DNA of 64,000 nt from positions 1-64,000 of the forward strand of contig JAPMOS010000167.1 of the NCBI GenBank assembly GCA_027972325.1, given 5' to 3'. The position numbers and the translations under genes were made by a program. The stretch comes from Paratrimastix pyriformis. Taxonomy: Eukaryota; Preaxostyla; Paratrimastigidae. This document shows positions 54,298-63,417 of this stretch, piece by piece. Within the stretch, counting starts at the first letter, position 1. Each line of letters opens with the position of its first letter. The notes under the pieces are model-generated. The model was not told the origin of the DNA. It saw only the letters and a program-made list of their open reading frames with translations, and did not search any database.

Positions 54298-57207
54298 AAA
54301 GATGAGGAGGTCGCGATTCTCCTTAAACAACCCGTAGCCATCCAGTCTTCCACCCAAAAACCAGTCATCCTTGCTGGGCGTTCTGAATTCGGGGAAGCTC
54401 AAATCGGCATTCCCAGGATGCGAGAATGCCATCGTTGTCAAACTGCCTGCTTGTCTGAGCAGAGAGGACACCACGTGGGGGGTCGTCCACTGGTTTCGCA
54501 GGGTGCTCTTGTGGGTCTGCCCTTCTGCCATCTCCGTACTCATCCCATCCACATATCGATCGCAGAGGTTCGCCACTTCTGTGGTGAACATTTCCCAGAA
54601 GCTGTCCCAGGTTCGGGCGCGGTACCAGCGCCCCCGCGATCGCTCGATGAGCTCCCAGAGTCTGTCCATCGCTATTTGCTTACCTCTCACCTGCACACTT
54701 TGACCCATAGGCTCCACCCATTTTTCTTGGAGCAATTGTTCTGCATCTTCTGCTCCTTCCCCTTGTCCAGCCACGCGATCAGTTTGATCGCATTGGCACC
54801 ACTCCACCTTTCAGCGACACTGCCCATCATAGCCGGGCATTCAAAACCAAATGGTTCGTATAGTCTCTCGCCCCACACCAACATTTCCCATCCCTTCACC
54901 ATTGATGTAGAATCTGATGTTGGCCGTGATGTAACGCTGCAAGATTGCCATCATGGCCAGTCTACCCGACATTTCGCATCGCATGGTCTGCGTATTTATT
55001 CCACCATTTCCCGTCTGAGCATTGATGACCACCAGTGCGTTCTTGCATTTCCGGGCCGCCCTGGAGATGCGTCCGCGGCGGCTGAAGGACTGGAGGCTTG
55101 TGCGAAAGTCTCCCACCACCTCCCCGTCGCATTGGTGAACCAACCGAAAACCCCAGGTCCGTTCCTGTTGCATCTTGCCTATGTCCTGTTTGATGCTTTG
55201 CCCGGCAATCTTGTCTGCCAATCTGTTCCCTCCGCATCCAGCGATGCCCCTGTCTCCTGGTGCCCTTCACCCACACCAGCCGGACACCCCCTGTGCTCCT
55301 TCAGAATTCGCTGTCCCCTTCGGAGGAGGCCCTTCGACTCGATCAGGTCCGTCGGTGTCCAGTCGTCCTTCATCAGCCTCTCCACCACTGTCCACCTCCT
55401 GTCCACCTTGATTTCCACCTGTCATTGTTTCCGAGCTTCCATTGCCCCATTCCAGCTCCACCACTGCCTCGCCGGTCCTTCTTCTTGGTCGCGCTACCAT
55501 CTGTGTCCACTCCCATTGCCTCGTCCCGGCTCTTCTTGCTTTTGGTCCATTGCCTCTCCGCCCCCTCTTCTTGTCGCTGGCTTCAACATGCATCCTCCGT
55601 TTCGCCATCCCCTTTGCTCGTCGGGCTTCCCTTTCTTGGCGGCCTCACACCCCGGCTCCCGCTTCGGCGTTTCCTGTTTCTTCCTTCCTTCCTTTCCTTG
55701 TCCATCTTCCTCTTCGGGTCTGGGATCCCGTGATCCTCCCTCCTCGCCCTCCTTCCTTTCCTCCTCCCTCTCGATCCTCCCTTCCTTCGGATCCTCCACC
55801 TTCCTTGATGGCCTCCATTGCCCTTCCACTGAAACCTACCGCCCACAATCAGGTCAGCCACTCCTGATGCCCTCTTCATGAGTGTCTGCCTGTGCCGCTT
55901 GGTGATTTTGCATGGCTCTGCCAGCTCCTCCAGTGTTGTCGGCATTCCCCATTCCGCTTCCTTTTTCAATACTTCCCATCCCCTCACGATGGCCAACCCT
56001 TCTTGTGCAAGATCCTCAACATCCCGACACCACCCCGGCATCTTCTCCTTCGCGTGCAGTCTGACCCACTTCCGGGGTTGTCCAGCAGCGGCTCACTCGT
56101 CGTCCACAACTTTTGCAGCAGGGCTATCTCTTCACGGAGCATCACGCCGCACCCTTGTTGGTCTGCCACCCTGCCCAGCAGTTGCGTAAGCACCATCATG
56201 TCGTGCACATCCACGGGGTCCTTGAGACCCATCCCACCTTCATCCTCCGGGAAGAAGAGCACCTCCGCCGGGTCACATTTCCCCAAACACCCACCAATCT
56301 CCCGAAATACTCGTGCATAGCGCTGTTGAAGAATCTCAAGGTCCTTCTGCGGCATGGGGCACTGCCTCGCCGTATATTGCAGGCACGTCGACACACACTC
56401 GTTGATCATCTGCACCATCAACCTCGGGGGGACCTTGTTGTCCATCAGCCTGTGCAACCTCCCACACATTTTCTGGATGACCTTCTCCGTGTTGATCTTC
56501 ATGTTCATCTCCTCGTCTATCCAAATTCCCAGGTACCGGATGGCCCCACCCTTCTGCTGGACCTTGATGACTCGACCCTCACCCAGGTCCAGGTCCGTCT
56601 TGCTCTTCACCCCCCCACACAGGTAGTCACACTTGGTCCACGACAGCTGCATGCCCGCCTCCTCCACCTTCCGTCTCACTGTGTTGACCAACCGTACCAT
56701 CTGCTCCTTGGTTCGGCCAGGACTTTCACCTTCCTTCCGCTATCCAGGATATACCCACCTTCCTGTTTTCGCACCTCTGCCAGCACTTCCTCCATGAATG
56801 AGATAAATAGCAGACATGAAAGCGGGTCCCCCTGACTGATGCCTCTCTCTATCTCATAGCTCTCCGTCAGCCCGAAACCTGTGATGACTTTGGCCTTCCT
56901 CCCCTCATACAGACTATCCACATACCTGATGAATGCCTCCTCCACCCCCATCCGTCTCAGTCCCCTCCTCAGTGCGTCCATGTCCACTGTATCATAGGCC
57001 TTTTTAATATCTAACGAGCACATGTGGAATTCCCTGCCTCCCAGAATTTTCGAGTCAGTGAGCACTCCCATAATTTCTGCAATTGGGGTCTCAATCCTCC
57101 TCCCTCTCAGAAACCCAAACTGCTCCTCCCCAAACACATTCTTCTGTACGCACCATTCTTGGAACCGCGACGCCACCACCACTTGCAGCCCCTTCAAGAA
57201 GACCTGT
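54298..57207 (-). mobile_element. Large USP-encoding LINE, copy 3 (internal fragment)
   Basis: Reads leftward from the RT (IQVFLKGLQVVVASRFQEWC at 57,205) through motif A (CSLDIKKAYDTVD), motif B (GISQGDPLSCLLF), thumb and RNase H remnants (54,960-55,400) to the methyltransferase-like start (NQWTTPHVVSSLLRQAG, FPEFRTPSKDDWFLGG). It stops at RDLLIF, where copy 2 continues YANPEYNP. The catalytic FADD block after KVLA is deleted, and other frame changes follow, so it is dead. Both ends are cut, and it is flanked by virus-like DNA on each side. Confidence 0.85.
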
Positions 57208-57237
57208 ATCAAAATCAGTTTTCATGTGCCTCGGTGT

Positions 57238-57906
57238 TTACATATGGATACGATTTTCCCAGGCTCGGTCTCTGGCCTCAGCTATTTGGGCTTGTTCCTC
57301 CTCAGTCAGCACAGTCGGTGGCATATCGCGATAGAAGTTCGGACCCATGTCGGGATAGGTGCGGACACCAAATCCAGCCTGCTTCCCACTTTCCCTACGG
57401 ATTACTGCGCTTACCGCCGCCACCGCCGAAAGTGCATCTTTGTTGACCTGCTTCATGAGATCCTTCCGTGCCTCTGACTTCGGCTCGAGCCGCATAGGAT
57501 CTCCGTATTTGGCTATCGCCGCTGCCTTCGCTTCGTGATATACACGCTTCACACGTTCCTTCTCGGCGTCATTCATGCGGTAACGCGGGGTTTTCGGTGC
57601 CTTACGGTACTTGCGTGCCAGAGCCTTTGAGTAACTGATCACATACTTCGCGACATTGTTACGCGATGCGATTTGCTCATCTGGACGACCTCGCCAATCT
57701 GTTAGGAAATAGGATCGGGCAGCTGTCTCAAAATGCGTCCAGGCTTCCTCTGCCGTTGGCTTAGGCTTGGCCCCACCGGGGCCTCTGCGTACGGGTTCGG
57801 TCCATTTTGGATCCGAAAGACTCTGTAACATCTTTTCATGTTTGGATAGCTTGGATAAAGGCCGGTATGGCGCTGCTGCGGCTGCTGCGGTTGATGGTCC
57901 TGACAT
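57238..57906 (-). CDS. Unrecognised basic 222-aa virus-like protein
   Basis: The start at 57,906 (MSGPSTAAAAAAPYRPLSKL) is preferred over an upstream ATG because the T-rich promoter-like motif lies at 57,923-57,934. Rich in Lys/Arg/Ala, with helical segments (NNVAKYVISYSKALARKYRK, then AEKERVKRVYHEAKAAAIAK). It might bind nucleic acid or be a structural protein; no family recognised. Its stop is only 30 bp from the LINE junction. Confidence 0.6.
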   Translation of the reverse strand: MSGPSTAAAAAAPYRPLSKLSKHEKMLQSLSDPKWTEPVRRGPGGAKPKPTAEEAWTHFETAARSYFLTDWRGRPDEQIASRNNVAKYVISYSKALARKYRKAPKTPRYRMNDAEKERVKRVYHEAKAAAIAKYGDPMRLEPKSEARKDLMKQVNKDALSAVAAVSAVIRRESGKQAGFGVRTYPDMGPNFYRDMPPTVLTEEEQAQIAEARDRAWENRIHM

Positions 57907-57922
57907 CTTGTTTTGGTGCGGT

Positions 57923-57934
57923 GAAAAAATAAGA
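57923..57934 (-). promoter_or_regulatory. T-rich promoter-like motif, 222-aa gene
   Basis: TCTTATTTTTTC, 16 bp upstream of the ATG at 57,906. Confidence 0.5.
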
Positions 57935-57964
57935 CGTAACACGCTACGGCAAAACTAGGCACTT

Positions 57965-58900
57965 TTACAGAGACGTATCACCTTGGCCACGTAGATCGCT
58001 CACCTTGGCAATACTCACGAGTTTGGCGAGAACTGTATCCTTGTTGATGCTTGAGCCCTTGAAGCTGGTCAAGACGTTGCTAACAATCGCCATCACGTCC
58101 GCAGCCCCATTGAGAGCACTGGTATCGATGTTCAGCGCAATATCCACCGTGCGCCGCACCAGGCCTTCCCTGTCGCCCTTGATCACAAACGCATCAAACC
58201 AATCAAAGAACTCATACACCACGTTACGATACTTGAGGTTCAGATCAAGCAAGCTGTAGATATCCTTCGACACCACGGTATCACGGAGCAGCGTGAACTT
58301 GAGAGACTCCATCTTGTCGCACTGGAGTTTCGCAGCGAGCACCATCACGTACTTGTCCCACTCAACCGCGAACTGGCTGGTAGCATTTCGGTACGATCGG
58401 TTGAAGCATGCGGCCTCATGAGAGTTGATATAGTCGCGTACCTTGTTGATCTGGCGCGTGAAGCCGCTGCCGTCCGACACCGACTGGAGTTGCCCTTCCG
58501 AAAGCGCCATTCCGTAGCAGCGCAGCTCCTCTACCATCTCACCGAGCTCGCGCTTTGTGTCCACGTCCTCACTCCAACGCAGCGTGTCGCCGTTCAGAAG
58601 AGGGAAGATGTATCGATCGAACTTGAGTGAGCTACGCATGATCTTACTTGACGCGAGAAGCGGCACTTGACGTTGCCACGAAGCCTTGATGTTGCGCTTC
58701 ACCTTGTCCGCAAACTCAATCTCCACGATCTCGTCTGTGGGTTCCACGGGTGGATTGGGAACGCCGGCCGGATCGACGGCAAGCGTGGGAGGGGGTGGCA
58801 CGTTCACTGGTTCCATCACCGTCGCAGCAGCGGAACGCGCCTGAAGATCTGCTTGGAGTGCTTTGACTTGAGCAGAGATTGCTTGTGTTGGTACAGCCAT
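57965..58900 (-). CDS. Unrecognised 311-aa virus-like protein
   Basis: The start MAVPTQAISAQVKALQADLQ at 58,900 is chosen for the motif at 58,910-58,920; a longer frame would begin inside the upstream gene. A short helical N-terminus is followed by a Pro-rich linker (PVNVPPPPTLAVDPAGVPNP, about residues 32-51) and then a mixed domain with many Asp/Lys residues (YINSHEAACFNRSYRNATSQ). No catalytic motif seen. Located between the fibre gene and the basic protein gene; probably structural. Confidence 0.6.
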   Translation of the reverse strand: MAVPTQAISAQVKALQADLQARSAAATVMEPVNVPPPPTLAVDPAGVPNPPVEPTDEIVEIEFADKVKRNIKASWQRQVPLLASSKIMRSSLKFDRYIFPLLNGDTLRWSEDVDTKRELGEMVEELRCYGMALSEGQLQSVSDGSGFTRQINKVRDYINSHEAACFNRSYRNATSQFAVEWDKYVMVLAAKLQCDKMESLKFTLLRDTVVSKDIYSLLDLNLKYRNVVYEFFDWFDAFVIKGDREGLVRRTVDIALNIDTSALNGAADVMAIVSNVLTSFKGSSINKDTVLAKLVSIAKVSDLRGQGDTSL

Positions 58901-58909
58901 TTCGACTTG

Positions 58910-58920
58910 GAAAAAATAGA
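58910..58920 (-). promoter_or_regulatory. T-rich promoter-like motif, 311-aa gene
   Basis: TCTATTTTTTC, 9 bp upstream of the ATG at 58,900. Confidence 0.55.
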
Positions 58921-58952
58921 CACAGGCGAGAGCAACCGAAAAATGGCACGCT

Positions 58953-61900
58953 TTACTGCAGCACCAGCTCAAGCAGCGCCGCCATGCCGGAGCGCAGGTC
59001 ATCAACTTGGGCTTGTAGCGAGACAATAGTGGCGTGCTGTTTCTGGATCTCGTTCAGCAGCATGAACGGCAACTTGTGATCGTAAAGGCCCTCCACTTCG
59101 CCGTCCTTCATACGTACGAGATCGGGACACACGGTCACGGCTTCATCGGCAATCAAACCATAACACTTCGCGCCGGATGGATCGCTCCTATACCGGAAGT
59201 TAACCGGCCGCAGCCGATATAACGAGGACGTGTCTTCCATGTTGACGATATCGGTCTTGTACTTGGCAGCTGACCCAGGCAGGCCAATCTTACCGTCGTT
59301 GTCGATACGGAGGTCCAGGCCATCCGTATCCAGCGTTGTCTGGCGTGCGACAGGAGAGTAGAACTTGGTCTTGTTGAGCTTGATAACGTCGACGCCTTCT
59401 GCGCGTAAGAAGATGCTGGGGTTGCTTGAGTTGGCTGCGTATATCGCACCTGATACATCGGCCGAGATCACCACTACGTTCTGATCGGACTGCATGGTGA
59501 GAGCATTCGTGTTCGCGACAGTGGCCACGCGCGCTTCCGACCCGTTGACGGTGAGAGTTCCGTTCACGTACGTGTTGCCGGAGAGCGCGTTCACTGCAAA
59601 CTGCGGCACTGCTGTCGTTCCAGATGTTCCGCTCGTCGACTCATAAACGAACCCCGCCGAGTCAGCGTTGTATGTGCTCAGATGGATTGCGGGGCCACTC
59701 AAACCAATCGGGCTGCAACCGGGCGCATAGATGTTAGTGTTCAGTGCGGTCGCGCCAACAGCTGAGTAATACATCCCCCAGTTCGGATCTGTGCCGTTCA
59801 TCACCAGCCGCAACGTGCTTCCAACAGGTCCAGTAACTTTATGGAAGCCACACGACCCGTCACCGGCGCGGAGGGCATAGGTATTTATCGCCGAGTTGCT
59901 TGAAGCAGTGCGGGCAACGACAAGACCCGTAGAATCGGTGCCCAGCAAGCTCGCGGAGGTCGTTCCACCAACGGTTAACGACCCACCAATGATGTGATTT
60001 CCACGGGAGTATGACGCGCCAGATGTGTTCACGGCAAAGTTAACGGCGCCGCTGTTATCCTCGACGATGAGACCCGTTCCGGCCGTTGAGGTGCCTGTCT
60101 TGAGACGTAAACAGTTGCCAGTGAGTGCGAGTGCAGTACATGACGGCGGAGTGCCCACACCATCAAGACCAGATCCCGCAGTTGAGCCACCCCAATACAC
60201 GCCGCACGTTGTGTTCGAACCGCTCAGAAGCAACTTGAGGTTTCCCGCCGACGCAACTGAGGGAACAGTGAGGACACCACCGATCGTCGCCGCGCCGCTG
60301 GTTGAGAGTGTGGTGAAGGCGCTCGCACCAGTCGCATCACGCAACACGACGCTCGAGTTGGTTGCCGTCGCCGATCCTGTGGTCATGCTGAGTACTCCAT
60401 CTCCCGCACGCGATACAAACCCTGTCGTGTAGCCACCGTACGTGAGCTTGAGTGCGCTGCTCATTGTGGTGTAGGACTCGGACGCGATGGAGTTAATCAC
60501 GAGGGCGCGCGTCGCATCAGGCCTGAATATCCGGCCAATGCCACCGTTGATGCTGAACATGGAATCGCTGAGATCGTTCATCGTGAGGACCAGCTTCTCG
60601 CGCGTCGGAGCACTCGGTGGACGGATCGGATAGGTCGAGGCCACTACGCTCGTCGCATTCTGAAGGATGACCCACATGAACGGCACGACGTGAAGCATGG
60701 CAAGCGACCCAACGAACTGGATGCTTGTCGCCCGGTTATCAATGGAGATGGCCGCTTCGGGCGCGGAAGTGAACGTGTTCGGACTCAGTATATCAACTAC
60801 GATCGGACCTGCAGCACACGGCATCAACCCCAACAGATGGACGCTGTAGTTTGTGCTTTGCGCGCCTGAGCTCGTCCGCGCAATGATGCTGGCGCTAATC
60901 TGCGGCACGCTCCAAACCCCGCCGGTGAACGCAAAGTTGTGGATCTCGGTAACGTTAGTGATTGCCGCAGACTTGATTGTGATGCCGCGGTACGAAAGTG
61001 TGTACGGCGAGAGCGCGAGTTGCGTTCCCGTTAGCGTGGCTGCGAAGTCGGGTGAAAGCGTCGTTCCTACTGCGTGATCGAGCGCGGTCATACAAAGAGG
61101 GCTCGTATCAACCGTCGTGAGATAGTCGTTCGTCACGTAGCTCCGTGCCGCCGTGTGCAGGAAGGTGAGCAGCACGACGTTGCCCGTCCATATCGAATCA
61201 GAATCATCACCGGTAACAGCGAGAGCCCCATCACCTCCAACTGTGAGATGCGTGGGAGTACCGAGTGTCGTGTCAGTGTTCAGTACGGCAGGAGTCCACG
61301 CGAAACGCTTGCCGGCAACCCATCCTGTACCGCTCTCAACGGAAAGGTGATAAGACGCGTCGAATGCATAACCTGGCGTGTTGTCGAACGCCTCAAAGCC
61401 GGTGCGATCGCGATTGGCCACAACAGTGATCGCGCCATTCGTGCTATAAACGTCTCCCGAAGCAAGCCCGCTGAGTCTCAGAGTTTGCGCGGTGAGGTTG
61501 CCTCCGCGCACCGTAACGCCGTTCAAGTTCAGGTCAGTAAGAGAAGGCGTTGTTGTCTCCACGGTAGCAGTCACGAGCTTTGATGCGTTCACCATCCCGT
61601 CACGCATCGTCACCCCATCCACATTCACGCCATGGTCGGCCGTACGTTCAGAAACCGTGTCGGCAACAAGCGATCCAGATGCATTGATCACCGCCGCGTT
61701 GATTGTACCGTTTGCCGTCCGCTTCACGACCGTGCTCGATGAGGCGGCTTCGTCGTACGTGATATCAGCAGCCCATTTGCCCAGTGTCGCGTTGTAACGC
61801 ATCAACCGCTTATCAGTGGTGTCGTCCGCAGCGATTGAGACGTCAGTAAGTTGTCGCAGCTTGAGATCCATTGTTGGCGCTTGAGATAGCGCGACGTTCC

Positions 61901-62075
61901 CATGAAACACAACATCGCCCACAAAGTCCGACGCGCCCGTAACGGAAAGCGATGACACGATAGCCCCAGATGGAAACTTGACCGGGTTGTTGCTACTGGT
62001 TGTGATTTGCGCAGATGATGCTCCAGGACAGAGAACGAGCTGCGCAGCTTGAATACTAGTGCTTGAGTCAGCCAT
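58953..62075 (-). CDS. Fibre-like protein with C-terminal S74 intramolecular chaperone domain, 1,040 aa
   Basis: A long Ser/Thr/Ala/Val-rich beta-repetitive body (residues 1-920) resembles trimeric phage or virus fibres, with repeated short motifs (GVTMRDGMVNASKLVTATVE). The C-terminal about 110 residues have the S74 peptidase/endosialidase-chaperone signature: DIVNMEDTSSLYRLRPVNFR, then YGLIADEAVTVCPDLV, and a final coiled coil (NEIQKQHATIVSLQAQVDDL). This domain drives trimer folding and is usually cut off by its Ser/Lys dyad. I could not assign the dyad with confidence. Probable surface attachment fibre. Promoter-like motif at 62,086-62,095. Confidence 0.8.
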   Translation of the reverse strand: MADSSTSIQAAQLVLCPGASSAQITTSSNNPVKFPSGAIVSSLSVTGASDFVGDVVFHGNVALSQAPTMDLKLRQLTDVSIAADDTTDKRLMRYNATLGKWAADITYDEAASSSTVVKRTANGTINAAVINASGSLVADTVSERTADHGVNVDGVTMRDGMVNASKLVTATVETTTPSLTDLNLNGVTVRGGNLTAQTLRLSGLASGDVYSTNGAITVVANRDRTGFEAFDNTPGYAFDASYHLSVESGTGWVAGKRFAWTPAVLNTDTTLGTPTHLTVGGDGALAVTGDDSDSIWTGNVVLLTFLHTAARSYVTNDYLTTVDTSPLCMTALDHAVGTTLSPDFAATLTGTQLALSPYTLSYRGITIKSAAITNVTEIHNFAFTGGVWSVPQISASIIARTSSGAQSTNYSVHLLGLMPCAAGPIVVDILSPNTFTSAPEAAISIDNRATSIQFVGSLAMLHVVPFMWVILQNATSVVASTYPIRPPSAPTREKLVLTMNDLSDSMFSINGGIGRIFRPDATRALVINSIASESYTTMSSALKLTYGGYTTGFVSRAGDGVLSMTTGSATATNSSVVLRDATGASAFTTLSTSGAATIGGVLTVPSVASAGNLKLLLSGSNTTCGVYWGGSTAGSGLDGVGTPPSCTALALTGNCLRLKTGTSTAGTGLIVEDNSGAVNFAVNTSGASYSRGNHIIGGSLTVGGTTSASLLGTDSTGLVVARTASSNSAINTYALRAGDGSCGFHKVTGPVGSTLRLVMNGTDPNWGMYYSAVGATALNTNIYAPGCSPIGLSGPAIHLSTYNADSAGFVYESTSGTSGTTAVPQFAVNALSGNTYVNGTLTVNGSEARVATVANTNALTMQSDQNVVVISADVSGAIYAANSSNPSIFLRAEGVDVIKLNKTKFYSPVARQTTLDTDGLDLRIDNDGKIGLPGSAAKYKTDIVNMEDTSSLYRLRPVNFRYRSDPSGAKCYGLIADEAVTVCPDLVRMKDGEVEGLYDHKLPFMLLNEIQKQHATIVSLQAQVDDLRSGMAALLELVLQ

Positions 62076-62085
62076 TTAGCGATAA

Positions 62086-62095
62086 CAAAAAATAG
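62086..62095 (-). promoter_or_regulatory. T-rich promoter-like motif, fibre gene
   Basis: CTATTTTTTG, 10 bp upstream of the ATG at 62,075, in a 43-bp gap between genes. Parallels the motifs before three other genes. Confidence 0.55.
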
Positions 62096-62118
62096 GTGGC
62101 TTCGCGACACTGTGCCGT

Positions 62119-63378
62119 TTACGCGATCATCAGCAAGCCGAGTACGGTGGCGACTGAAGCGATGAGAGTCGTGTTGGGAGTGTGTTCTGGCGCAGGCGGT
62201 TCAAGGACAGGTTTGATAACAGGTACGGGAGCGGGGACCGGAGTGGGCTCGTTCGAGATGCGGCGCAACGCTTCGTAATGGTACGTGTTTTCGGTTGTGA
62301 GTTGCGAGTTAATCAACTGGTCAAACTGCGTCTTGCGCGTTTCGAATGCCTTCACACTCTCAGTCAGCTGCGCGCTGTCGTACTCAATGCTCTCATGAAG
62401 ATGCAACATAATGCGCTCCAGGTCACGCTGCGATGCCTCTGTCTCCGAAATGAACTTAATCTCGCGGCCATACTCGGGAAGCGTCATCCGATAACGCTTT
62501 TCAACAGAACCCAAATCAGACAGGAGTGAGTAGGTTGCCTTCATCTGACGCAGCTCGGCCGTCCGTTGTGCAATCGTCTTGTCCTCAGCCTGCAGCGACA
62601 TGCGATGATCATTCTGCACTTCCGCAATGTGACGTAGCGCTGTGTAGTATCGTGCGGTCTCACTGGCCACTGCACGCTCTTGTGCCGTCATAGAGGCGAG
62701 CGTCTGAACTTGGAACATGGAGTCGCTGGCGTTGATGAGCTGCATCGTGCCTATACTCACCGACCCGTTTCCGACAATGCTCACATCGATCGTTTGCGTG
62801 TTGAAGAAGACGTTGCCGAAGCTGATGGGTTCCGGCTTGACGGGAGGCGATTGATGAGCGGCCAGCTCGCTGTAGAAGCGTACGATAGCGGCGTTGTTGG
62901 GGTACTGATAAAACGTCATGAACCATGCATTGACGTCCACCGTGGTCCAGAAACGCGATCCGATACGGGAAGGCTGCGTGCCGTACATCAGGAACTCCAA
63001 CTCATTGTAGCGGTTGTAACGCTCAAGCGTGCGATCCGCGCCCTTCGGCACTTCGACTGCCTTGTTACGACTGAACGCGTACTGAAAGCTCTCAATCGAT
63101 TCGTTGAGATGGGCCTCGCTGGCTGACCACTGCGCTTGCGCCTCGCGATACTCAGCCATAGCCCTAGTGTATTCACGAAACGACATCTCCATCATCGCGA
63201 GAACGGCGACAGCCTCTGGATTCGTCATGGAGTCGCGCTTCCCTGTTGCGAGTTGACGATATAAGTTGAGTGAGATGCGGTGACCAAGCTTCTCTTCAGC
63301 GGTCATCCAATCCCACCCATGATCACGTATCTGTTTGCTCCACTCTTCGTTGTAGTCTTCGGCGATAGGCCTGTCCAT
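62119..63378 (-). CDS. Unrecognised 419-aa virus-like protein with C-terminal membrane anchor
   Basis: Starts MDRPIAEDYNEEWSKQIRDH. Largely helical with long coiled-coil-like stretches (residues about 240-350: EVQNDHRMSLQAEDKTIAQR and on). A Pro-rich linker (PTPVPAPVPVIKPVLEPPAP) leads to a hydrophobic tail (LIASVATVLGLLMIA) that could anchor it in a membrane with the bulk on one face. No signal peptide. Next to the fibre gene, so a virion membrane-associated stalk is possible; that is inference. Confidence 0.6.
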   Translation of the reverse strand: MDRPIAEDYNEEWSKQIRDHGWDWMTAEEKLGHRISLNLYRQLATGKRDSMTNPEAVAVLAMMEMSFREYTRAMAEYREAQAQWSASEAHLNESIESFQYAFSRNKAVEVPKGADRTLERYNRYNELEFLMYGTQPSRIGSRFWTTVDVNAWFMTFYQYPNNAAIVRFYSELAAHQSPPVKPEPISFGNVFFNTQTIDVSIVGNGSVSIGTMQLINASDSMFQVQTLASMTAQERAVASETARYYTALRHIAEVQNDHRMSLQAEDKTIAQRTAELRQMKATYSLLSDLGSVEKRYRMTLPEYGREIKFISETEASQRDLERIMLHLHESIEYDSAQLTESVKAFETRKTQFDQLINSQLTTENTYHYEALRRISNEPTPVPAPVPVIKPVLEPPAPEHTPNTTLIASVATVLGLLMIA

Positions 63379-63386
63379 TTCGGCAG

Positions 63387-63397
63387 CATAAAAAACG
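63387..63397 (-). promoter_or_regulatory. T-rich promoter-like motif, 419-aa gene
   Basis: CGTTTTTTATG, 8 bp upstream of the ATG at 63,378; the weakest match of the four. Confidence 0.45.
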
Positions 63398-63417
63398 TGT
63401 ACAGCGACGGAGCAGGT

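Noticed and set aside
60025-60432. Plus-strand frames within the fibre gene region
   Set aside because: Antisense to a 1,040-residue frame with a recognised C-terminal domain.
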